This document shows, one piece after another, positions 39,948-48,911 of a stretch of 64,000 bases of DNA. Source of the DNA: Rachicladosporium sp. CCFEE 5018. Its lineage: Eukaryota; Ascomycota; Dothideomycetes; Cladosporiales; Cladosporiaceae. The position numbers were made by a program, and so were the translations under genes. The stretch is from the NCBI GenBank assembly GCA_002077045.2, contig KZ111140.1:2038231-2102230 (forward strand), written 5' to 3'. The notes below the pieces were generated by a model that ran no database searches, was not told the origin of the DNA, and saw only the letters and a list, made by a program, of their open reading frames with translations. Each line of letters starts with the position of its first letter. Position 1 is the stretch's first letter.

Positions 39948-40432
39948 AAACTGCATCCGAGCAGTCTGGGATTGGTGTGCTACTCGATTTTCGCGATGGC
40001 TGATGCTTCTGGTGGCTTCTCTCTGTAAGGAATGGGCTACGAGTTTCGGAACGGCATGTGTTGGGAATGGCATGGGCTTGCACGAGCTGCTTTTGCACGG
40101 GAGACCGACGAGTGGCGGATTCTGCTGATGACTACTGGTTTGGATCTGCGATTCGGAGTTCGGGAATGGCTTTTGCGAGACTGGCAGACCTGAATCATCG
40201 GTCGAGACTGGCGTTCATGTGCTTCATGGGGAACGGATTTGGTTTGGGGTGCAAGGAATTTACTTAGTGATCTATAGAGCGTGTACAATTTGGATGGCAG
40301 ATTGCTCTCACGGTTGTCAGGGCACCCGGCTGCTTAACTTGCCCTCGGCAGAGCAACATCAGGCATTGGCAGGCAGCACGTGCTCATCGGTCGTGAGGCT
40401 TCGTTGCCATCAACGTTATGGTCTTTCGCTTG
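39948..40432. other. Convergent intergenic region (copy 2)
   Basis: The counterpart of 435-919, the same length, with scattered substitutions. It holds the 3' ends of the forkhead and Cactin genes and no supported gene. Confidence 0.55.
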
Positions 40433-41990
40433 CTACTTCCTGTAGTACACCCTCTTGAACAGGAACCACACCTGCAGCACACCCTTGTCGAAACTGCTTC
40501 GAAATCCTCGTTCCCTCTTCGCGCTAAAGTCCCACTCGCGATCCACAATCCTCCACGCCACGTCCAGGTACGGCTCCCCGCCCACGAATCGAATGGTACA
40601 CATATCCTCCTCTCCTGCCTCCGCTCTCACCTCGCCTCGCCGCCGTCCATCTTCGCGCTCGATCCTGTACGTCGGCGTCGGGGCACCAGGAGGTAGGTCT
40701 GGGTAAAATATGTTGAAACGATAGCCCTGAACTACTTTCGGAGGCGGTGCATCGGTGGTGTAATGTGTTTGATTGTATTTGTTCCAGTCATAGCCTAGCA
40801 GCAAGCGGTTGAACGACTGGGGTTTGCGGGGGCGGGAGGTAGGGAGCCATCGTGGCAACGACTTTGTCACTACCTCGACTTCGGATGTGAGGATCTCCTC
40901 GTTGTCCGCTAGTCCGCGCGCAAGCTCACGGTCGAAGGTGGTGGGCAGCGTTGCTGCTGAGGTAGCGGGATCGTCGGTGCGCTGACGTTTGCTGGCGGGC
41001 TCAAGCGCAGTCGAGGTTGATGAGCGCTTGTGGTTCGGCAAGAGACCGTGGCGTTTGATCGTCTCGCGGTCCGTTTCGAATTGCTTGGCAAACTCTGCGG
41101 GTGTCAAGATGGCAAGCTGTTCGTCCTCCGGGCGCAGTCGAAGCAGTGGCTCAGGGTCTAGGTCATGCCTGTCGGTGCTGTCCTGGTCCTGGCCGGAAAT
41201 TTGATCATCGCCATTCGCCATAACTGCCGACTGCGCTCTTGCTTGAAGCCGCACCTTCAATGCGTCGGCCTCTGCGACCTGCTTTCTGCGCAAGCCACCA
41301 ATCCGCAATGCCTTGATCGATTGCGATACTTTCCTGAGCTTGGCACGTGCCTTGCACACCAATAGGCTGCTCAGTAGATGCTCCCAGTAGTCCGTGTCGA
41401 TCGGCTCATTCGACGACAGCTTAGTCTTGATCTGGCGCTCCAGCTTCTCAAGTCCTTCCAGATCCTTCGGTCCGAGCAGCTTGTCCAGATCGGCTTTGAC
41501 TGAAGTCACACCGCGCGCTGACGTCTGCACGCTCTGCGAATGCTTTCTTCGATCCCGACATATTGTTCTCATCATCTGCCGACCTGTCAGCCTCTCATTA
41601 GCACCGCAACGCAGCCCACTTCTAATAGGAAATACTCACATCCCAGTACTCCGCCTCCCGCCTTCCCTTCTCCAGTACAACATACCCCTCGATCGCCTTC
41701 TCCAACTCGCTCAAGTCCTTCTCACTCAGTCCCTCAAATACACCCTCTGGATCCGCGGCCTCGAACTCCTTGCCTTCAAGATCATCATCGAGTGCATCCC
41801 GATCCGGGTCCGTCAGAGCAAGCGTACCAACCAGCCAATCGATCGGCGCGGCCCGTCCACTCTTCACGCGTATTGCTGCCTTCTTGCGTGCTTGCTGTAA
41901 CACGAAGCGATCCTCGTCTGCGACCCATGCTGCCTCAGCAGCGTCCGGCGCGGCGGGGCGCTTCGCCGGGATGCTCGAGGGTCCTGGCAT
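40433..41990 (-). CDS. CACTIN: Cactin, splicing-associated protein (copy 2)
   Basis: The CDS is 41990-41640 and 41575-40433, 497 residues, with the same intron position and length as copy 1. It carries the same domains, including GYDWNKYNQTHY and the terminal FKRVYYRK. Only about ten amino-acid differences from copy 1 were noticed (for example Val to Cys change region LLVCKARAK, EDEQLAIL, ALEPASKRQ), none in the C-terminal core motifs. Both copies therefore look functional. Nucleotide identity is about 98-99% by eye, much higher than in the middle of the neighbouring fusion gene. Confidence 0.92.
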
Positions 41991-42320
41991 TGTGAGGCGG
42001 TGAGATCAGACCATACGTGGTGCAACGTCGGGCGCACTCAATGTGAAGGTGGTGCGTTGAAAAGTCAAGGCAGAGGTGGATGTCGAGTGCTTGAAGATGA
42101 TGTCGCGTGCAAACGAATGAAGCTCATCATGCATCACGGGTGGCGCCGTACATCCCTTGAGCCAAAATCTAACGCCTTGACTGTCCAAAACTCCAACGAC
42201 GGCGGCTCGTATGAAGGTAATGACATTTCATGATGAGACTTACTTAGTAAGACGAGGAACATGATTACGATGTGTACAGACAACTCCCGAAGACGATTGC
42301 GGTTTTCCCTTTCCTCTACT
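41991..42320. other. Intergenic region, Cactin to fusion gene (copy 2)
   Basis: A 330 bp spacer matching 2478-2807 in length and order, with scattered substitutions. No gene is supported. Confidence 0.45.
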
Positions 42321-45143
42321 TCATGCATTTTTGGGCGCCCTCTCCCTGTACACATCACCAGTAAGGCTAATCTCGTAGTCCACATCCTTGCCCCTTCCCT
42401 TCTTCTCCAGCTCTCTCACAAGCGGCAAGATCTCCCTCCCGAAATGCTCAATCTCCTCTTCATAATGCAGGAAAGCTGTCAGGATGATGCTCACGCCCAG
42501 CGACTTGAGCAGCACAATCCGATCAGCGATTTGCTCCTTGGTACCGATGAGCTTCGTTTTGAATCTGGCATCGTTGTCAGCCGTCATCCACGCTAAACGT
42601 TCGCACCAGTGGTAGCTTACCCATCGTTATACTGCACCAAATCCTCGAACTTGCTGTTAGCCCACATTCCACTCTTGTTCCCTGTGCTCGCGCCTGCATT
42701 CTGCACTTGCTGTCGGAAGCCCTCCACAGCCTCTGCATCAGCCTTGCCTTGAATCTCCTGTAGCACACGGACAGCCTCCTCCTCTGTGTCGCGGCATATG
42801 ACGAAGCCGTTGAGTGCGAACTTAACTTGACCTTCTCGACCATGGTGGACAGCACGGGCCTTGACGTCAGCGATCTGCTTCTGGAAACCTTCGAGAGTGT
42901 TGCCGTTCATGCTATGAATGTGTTAGTCGAGATTGCGCGTCCAGATAATCTGGCACATACAAGTAGTAATCCGAGACTGCTCCACCATTGTCCTTCGCAT
43001 CATCACTGTTCCCTCCCTGGAAGATCTCCGGATATGGCCGTCCTGGTAATACCAACGGCTTCGGCTTAAGCGAGTAATCGTGGAACTGGTAAAAGTCGCC
43101 CTTGAACGTGAACTTGTCTTCCGTCCAGATGCCTTTCAAACAGGAGATGAATTCCCGACTTCTTCGATACCGTTCTGCATGATCCAACCACCATTGCCCG
43201 AGGCTCGTGAATTCCAGTTTGAACCAGCCTGACACGATATTGACAGCCGCTCGGCCATCGCTGAAGTGGTCGATCGAGGCAATCTGCTTGGCGGCTACTG
43301 CCGGGTTCCAAGGACCGGGCAGTAGGGCGATGATGATCTTGAGTCTCTCTGTCTTAGCCAATAGTAAGGAACTCAATGTAACGGGTTCGTGTTGGTTCTC
43401 CGCGCCGTAGCCAGCCATGAAGCGGATCTGCGAGAGCGCGTACTCAAACCCGACCCTTTCTGCGGTTTGTGCGTAGCGGATGTTTGATTTGTGGTCCCAA
43501 TTCGTCCGCTGCGGGATCTTGCTGATCACCAGACCGCCAGAGACTTTAGGAACCCAGTATGCGAACTTGACGCGGTCTGGTTCAGCGTTGATCTTGTCGT
43601 GGTAGCTCAGATCGGCTGCGCCGCTGTCCAGGGTGCCGTTGACTGGTGAGCGCAATGGCGTATTCGAACCGCTGTTGCTACGGCTGCGGTCGGTGCTTGC
43701 TACGGAAACGACGATACGTCGACCACTGACGGTACCTGAGCGTAGGCGGTCGAGAGCATCGTTGATGCCTGCTAGTCCGCCCTCGGCGACTTCGACTTCT
43801 GGTAGCTTGAGGCTCTTGACGATGAGAAGCTCTTCTAACCACTCTACAAGAGCCTCGCCCACCGCCGCATTTTCATGGAAGACTTTGATGGGCACCTTAT
43901 GGTGGACTACACTGGTTGCCACTTGCTTCGGGAGACCCGTCAAGCCGAGGAGATGTGACTTGCTGCCAGACGAACTTTGTTGTAGCGCCTCCTGCAGCCG
44001 CGTGGCAGTGTGGTTTCCCACGGCATCGAAGCCAAATCGTAGCTTGCCTCCTGTGACGCCTTTCAGAATCTCAACGGCGCGCTTCTCGTCGAGCTTGTCT
44101 ACCAGGAGGTCCACGCCGAGAGCATTGAGGCGTTCGGCGCCCTTGGCGAGATCTGCAACAGCAGCGACCTTGAGGCCAGCTAGCTTAGCCAGTTGTGCGA
44201 CAAGCTGTCCAGTCGTAGTCGAAGCACCCCAAACCGCGATCCATTCGCCAGGACGTGGTCGTTCTTGCTCGGAGATGCCATTGAAGACCTCATCACTGAC
44301 GTCCTCAGCGACTTCGTGCTTAGCGAGGCTTCTTGCCGCGCGCAGGATGTCAGGTCCGGCTGATGCATGAGGCACACCCGAGAAGTCGACGCCGAGGCTG
44401 ATTGTCAATGATAGTGCAGCAGCAACAAACGCTACTCCCAACGCGGCGCCTTCTTTGACCTCTACTCCTTGTGGCAACCGAGCCACGTTGCTGTCGCTCG
44501 TGACTACGTACTCCTGGTAAGCAGCCTTGCGCACGTCGCGGTAGTCGGTGCTTGGTCCGAAGACGACATCACCTTGACTAATGCGACTATGCTTTCTCGG
44601 TGCCTTCACAACAATACCAGCAAAGTCTCGGCCATTGATCCATGGGTATGACGGTTGCGAGAAGCCATAGTCGGCGCCCTTCCAGTCTACTGGGTTCAGT
44701 CCAATAGCGAGAACCTGCACCAAGATCTCATCGTCACCTCGAAGCTCGGGAATCTCCTGCGAGTGCTCTAGAGAGTACTTCTGTCGAGGTCCATGCAGTA
44801 GGAGGAGATCTTGCTGGGGAGGCGGTAGTCGTAGGAAGTCGTCTGACTTGTGTGTACCATTCACGCCATTGGTGCCATTGGTCGTAGGTGCCGACTTCTG
44901 CGCCTTCGGGGCATCTGGCTGTACTGCAGCGTTCAGACTACCGAAGCTGCGATGCTCATTGCTTGTCTGCGAGTCCGCTACACTTCTCCCACACTCCTGA
45001 TCCGGCTTCAGCGACACAAATTGCGAATTTCCTACTCTAGTAGGCATCTTCAGCAGGAGGATAGAAACAATCAAACAGGAAAGTAGGATGAACGAAGACG
45101 CGTGAGGAGATGAAAGAAATTGTTCCAACCCCCAGTCACGCAT
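42321..45143 (-). CDS. MDR oxidoreductase / SfnG-type flavin monooxygenase fusion (copy 2)
   Basis: The CDS is 45143-42961, 42911-42621 and 42564-42321, 905 residues, with intron positions identical to copy 1. It has the same N-terminal hydrophobic segment, MDR domain, Ser-rich linker and SfnG-like domain. One codon is missing from the linker relative to copy 1, so the frame is preserved across the fusion point. Between about 43413 and 44728 the nucleotide sequence differs from copy 1 at roughly 13-23% of positions in the stretches compared, yet the protein stays about 93-95% identical; most changes are synonymous. Both copies are therefore under purifying selection as a fusion protein. Confidence 0.85.
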
Positions 45144-45579
45144 CAGTGGAGCGGACTGCACCTGTCCTATGCAAGTGGCATGTAGTATGGCAACATCCAG
45201 ACTAACCGGAGGCTATCACGGTACCGCACTGCGATCGTCGCCGTTTTGCGCGCGAGAGAGGAGGTGTCGAGCTGCAAGCTCGATGGCGTGCTTTGGGGAT
45301 GCCGAAGCTTCGCATTTGTAGCGCCGGTGGGCGAGTGGGCGGAGACGAGACGTCAGGGGTGAAGCCATTGGCATTACAAGTGATCTCGGTCTCAATGGGC
45401 ATGAGGTATTGAATTCGGTTGTCCAGGAATGATGGTGGTCGTGGACTGGAAGGCGCCTCTGATTGCATCGGCAACGTCAAAGCACAGGCCACCACGTTCG
45501 TTCATTAGAGATCCATTACTTCAAGAATGCTTTTCTATGTGCTCAAAGACTGTAGCTTCCTTGGAAGTTGCAGACGATC
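45144..45579. promoter_or_regulatory. Divergent promoter region (copy 2)
   Basis: A 436 bp region between the divergent fusion and DUF3253 genes, 16 bp shorter than copy 1 through several small indels, and more diverged near its right end. No defined element was recognised. Confidence 0.45.
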
Positions 45580-45918
45580 ATGACCTTCGCAATCGAAGCC
45601 AAGCTTCGCATCTTCCTCGCCACGCGCCACCCACCCAAAACGTTCTGCCCTTCCGAAGTGGCGCGTAGCCTGCTTGAAACAGATCTCGCGGAGATAGGCG
45701 CCGAGACCTGGCGCGAAGCAATGCCTGCTGTGCGCGAAGTAGTCTTCGACTGGCGAGCGGAAGGAAAGTGCGAGGTGCTGCAAAAGGGTGAGGTGCTCGG
45801 TGAGGATGTGGGTTTGGAGGATGTAAAGGGCCCGATACGTGTGAGGAGGACGCATACATTTACTGGTGAGGAGGAGGAGGAGGAGGAGGAGGAGGATGAT
45901 ATGAGGGACTTTACGTGA
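45580..45918 (+). CDS. DUF3253 family protein (copy 2)
   Basis: An intron-free 112-residue protein with the DUF3253 core (KTFCPSEVARSL, WREAMPAVREVVFDW, GKCEVLQKG, KGPIRVRRT). The acidic tail carries nine consecutive Glu codons against an interrupted run in copy 1, the kind of length change expected of a GAG microsatellite. The start is the ATG equivalent to copy 1's 6086. An in-frame ATG four codons upstream (45568) is possible but unique to this copy. The function of the family is not established. Confidence 0.75.
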   Translation: MTFAIEAKLRIFLATRHPPKTFCPSEVARSLLETDLAEIGAETWREAMPAVREVVFDWRAEGKCEVLQKGEVLGEDVGLEDVKGPIRVRRTHTFTGEEEEEEEEEDDMRDFT

Positions 45919-46032
45919 GGGTTTCAGTGCATCATTACATTATCCTATGTACAACAGCACCCAAACGCTAGCCCCGTTATCGTCTATCGATGCCGACCAT
46001 TGCCTGAAGTCATTCGGCCTCCAAACTCATGC

Positions 46033-46455
46033 TTAAGCCCCACCCTTCTCTGATGCTCTTCCAGCCCTCCTAGCCTTCCACCAAAGCACCGGCAGGACGG
46101 TACAGCTCGTCGCAAAAAGAACAGCACAGCCCACGCAGCAGCCCCATATCGCCTTGGTCTCGAAGCAGTTTACTCTAGTAGTACCCGCCAGACCTCCGAT
46201 TCCAGTTGCACCTGCCCTCACGTTACCCATCAGAGCGGTCGTGAACTCGTACGCGTTCTGCGCTGAAGCGGCCTCAGATGCAGAGCCGATGGCCATGCAG
46301 TTCATGTAGCTCAGCGGACGGCCGAGGAGCACGGAAATGATTGTGAAGGCCAGCAGCAGGAGGGCGTCGATGGCTGTGAGGACCAGCAGGGTGAGGGAGC
46401 CTTGGGCGCAGAAGAAGGGGAGGGAGAGGAGGGTGTAGAGGGCTGCTAGGCTCGT
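46033..46455 (-). CDS. MARVEL-like membrane protein, exon 2 only (copy 2)
   Basis: Exon 2 (141 codons including stop) is complete and codes for helices 2-4 of the four-helix protein. It is about 99% identical to 6536-6958. The intron begins to its right at 46456 and runs into the N gap at 46471, so exon 1 is missing from the assembly rather than from the gene. No frame disruption is present. Confidence 0.75.
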   Translation of the reverse strand, partial: TSLAALYTLLSLPFFCAQGSLTLLVLTAIDALLLLAFTIISVLLGRPLSYMNCMAIGSASEAASAQNAYEFTTALMGNVRAGATGIGGLAGTTRVNCFETKAIWGCCVGCAVLFATSCTVLPVLWWKARRAGRASEKGGA

Positions 46456-46470
46456 CTACGTGCGTGTCAG

Positions 46471-46570
46471 NNNNNNNNNNNNNNNNNNNNNNNNNNNNNN
46501 NNNNNNNNNNNNNNNNNNNNNNNNNNNNNNNNNNNNNNNNNNNNNNNNNNNNNNNNNNNNNNNNNNNNNN
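46471..46570. other. Assembly gap, 100 N
   Basis: By alignment with copy 1, the sequence lost here corresponds to 6974-9487, about 2.5 kb. It should hold MARVEL exon 1, the whole MsrA gene and the 3' end of JEN1. The 100-N length is a placeholder. Confidence 0.95.
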
Positions 46571-47102
46571 AAGGCTGCACAAACCATTGCTCGGCGACGA
46601 CCGAACCACTGCGAGAAGTAGCCAATGATTGTGCCGCCGACACAGGCGCCTGTCTTCATCAGGATGCTCGCAATGGACGCGTCGTGGTTGTCAAGGCCCT
46701 TCTGGGTGCGCATAAAAGTCGTGTATGAGTCCTGGCTCGTGTGCTATCGATCTGTTAGCTTCTGGGACCTCCCCGAACGCCTTGGGGTCTCAAACTGACG
46801 CTATAGAAGTTGAACCAGGTCATCAGGATGATGGCGTAAACACAGAGCTTCCACTGGCTCGCAAGCATCGCCTTGCTCTCTTTCCAGAAAACGGCGCCAC
46901 TGGCGGATTTGTGGCCGGCAGCCTTGCGATCGCGGAACTGCTGTGACTCGGGGAAGGCGATGCGGATGAGACCAACAGCAATGGAAAGGCCAGCGGCAAT
47001 CCAGAAGGTGATCTTCCAAGACTCGGTACTACCACCGACTCCGAGGTTGGCGCATGCGGCGCAGACGTAGCCGAAGCTGTAACCTGCGGCGACGTAAGCT
47101 AT
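46571..47102 (+). repeat. 532-bp repeat matching 9488-10019 without visible difference
   Basis: I compared the bases by eye and saw no mismatch. Both copies end at assembly gaps: copy 1 runs up to the 10020 gap, and this one starts at the end of the 46570 gap. Overlapping contig ends of this kind usually represent one genomic locus placed twice. Confidence 0.85.
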
Positions 47103-47948
47103 TTAGTTCGATACTGCTAGTGGACGGTGGGATGCTTACCTTGTTGTAGTATACCAGACATGAGACCACGCGCCTGAGAGAGAATATGTCAGCGAGATGC
47201 ACTCTTTTCTTGGCGTATAAAATTCTCGTCTCCCTTCCGAAGCCACAGTGCTCTAGCACGGCCGTGTGAAGAGCGTTGTTCGGATTAAGTAGGCGCTCGG
47301 TATGCTGAGATGCGAACGGGTGAGGCTACTCACATCGACTGGGGCGTTCTCCAGCGCCATGGCGATAGCATTGCCGTACACGCCCCCCATGAACAAGCCG
47401 AATAAGCTGCGGACAGCGAGGAACTGCTGGAATGTCGCAGCGTAGATCGTGCAGATCTGCAGAAGACCGAGAACAATCATGTTGACAACCATGGGCCATT
47501 TACGACCTGCACATGTCAGCCCATGCCAAGACCAGGCAATACCAGAGCACTACTCACCATACTTATCTCCCAACAGCCCGAAGATCGCAGCACCCACACT
47601 TCTCAGTAGCAGAGTAAGAGTAATGGCAGTCGTGATGTTCGTATTGCTCGTCTTGTAGTATGCTGAGAACTTGACCGTCTGGATGGAGAGTGCGTGGAAG
47701 TCGAAGGCATCTGCGGTCCATGCTGCAAAGCCGCAGAGGAAGAACAGCCAGTTCTGACCAGTGAGTTGCATCATGAGTGAGATAGGGTTCTTGAGCGGCT
47801 TTGGTCGCTGCCATTCTGTGCGCACTTCGCCGTACTCATTGCGGATCTCGACTCGTTGCTCCCATTTGAAGAGATCGAGGACGCTTTGCTTCGCGGTAGG
47901 CCAGACGCCTGTGGCGATAGGTTCTGCCTCGCGGCCGGTGGACTCCAT
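46571..47948 (-). CDS. JEN1: JEN1-type carboxylate:H+ symporter, N-terminal part (copy 2)
   Basis: Visible exons are 47948-47558, 47506-47334, 47173-47140, 47083-46800 and 46743-46571 (cut by the gap); all phases agree. The N terminus is cytoplasmic, then NWLFFLCGFAAWTADAFDFHALS, the hallmark first helix of the Jen1 lactate/pyruvate permeases. LLLRSVGAAIFGLLGDKYGRKWPMVV and an LFGLFMGGVYGNAIAMALE helix follow. The third exon is only 34 bp and encodes ARGLMSGILQQ plus one base, between a 160 bp and a 56 bp intron. The C-terminal half is in the gap but is represented by 8970-10000. Such carriers are usually induced by non-fermentable acids and repressed by glucose. Confidence 0.85.
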
Positions 47949-48911
47949 GTTGTTGTAGTATGAGGCGAGGTCGTTGGAGTGGGTGTCGCCAAGATGAACA
48001 AGACTCGACGGCTTTCACAAGGCTGGAGGGAGATGGTAGACGAGTCTAAGCAAAGACCAAGATGACAAGACATGCAGGGCTGAGGCGCCACGGTCTTATA
48101 TGTGATACTACCCAGACCTACGAGACACCCACAAGGCATGTATGACCTACTCTCCACACACTCCACACCATACCCCGCCGCGCCCAGAGATGGAGCGACA
48201 GGGTTGCGTTGCAGTGAGATCGGGTACTACCCTGTGCCACGATACGACAGATATCGTGCGCCCAGCAAAGGCGCTCAACAGATAAGCCTCTTCTGTTCCG
48301 TTGCACGACATCCTCCGTCGCCAGCAACGTGGATGCCAGGGCATAGCGCGATGGAATATCGTCGAGCGCGCCGGTAGGTCTTCGGTCGGTGTAAGTCGCG
48401 TGGTCATCTCCATCGTCCAAGACCAGATACCGCGTCTTGGAACATCTTGGCTGCAGTACGCACTGCTTGGCTACTCCATTGAGCTTGGTCGTCGCACTCC
48501 ACCCCATGGCGTGCGTACTGGGCTTCGGGGAATCTTGGAGGGTACGGGTGGAAAGACTCTGCCCGCGCCTTCGTCGCACAAATGTACTGCGAAGCTAATA
48601 TAGAGATGCTTGGAAGTGAGGTTCAAGCATCGTGATGGGGACGGAGAAGGTCCGGCTTCACCCGAGAATGTGTGCGCCGTCAGTCGCCGTTGAGAACATG
48701 GGGGAGACTTCATCAGTCTTGTGCAGCTAGCATTACTGCTCGCATGTGCATGAGTCCTCGAAAATGAAACGGCGCACGAATGGCAATGTATTACGCACGT
48801 TTACAGCGCAGCGCATAAGTCCCGGCGAAGACATTGTCTCCCTGGTACACTGCATATCGTAACTACATTTGCACATCTAGATCGTACGTTCTCACTGTGC
48901 ACATGAGTAGA
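47949..48911. other. Intergenic region upstream of JEN1
   Basis: 963 bp between JEN1 and the 3' end of the Zn2Cys6 gene, both on the minus strand. It must include the JEN1 promoter. Frames on either strand lack domains. No carbon-source response element was identified with confidence. Confidence 0.45.

Larger units (their letters stand above)
39514..46470 (+). repeat. Large direct duplication, copy 2 (partner 1-6973)
   Basis: Collinear with 1-6973 in the same orientation. It runs from inside the forkhead gene to the intron of the MARVEL gene, where a 100-N gap interrupts it. Collinearity resumes after the gap at 46571, matching 9488-10019. Coding frames are kept throughout. Confidence 0.95.
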
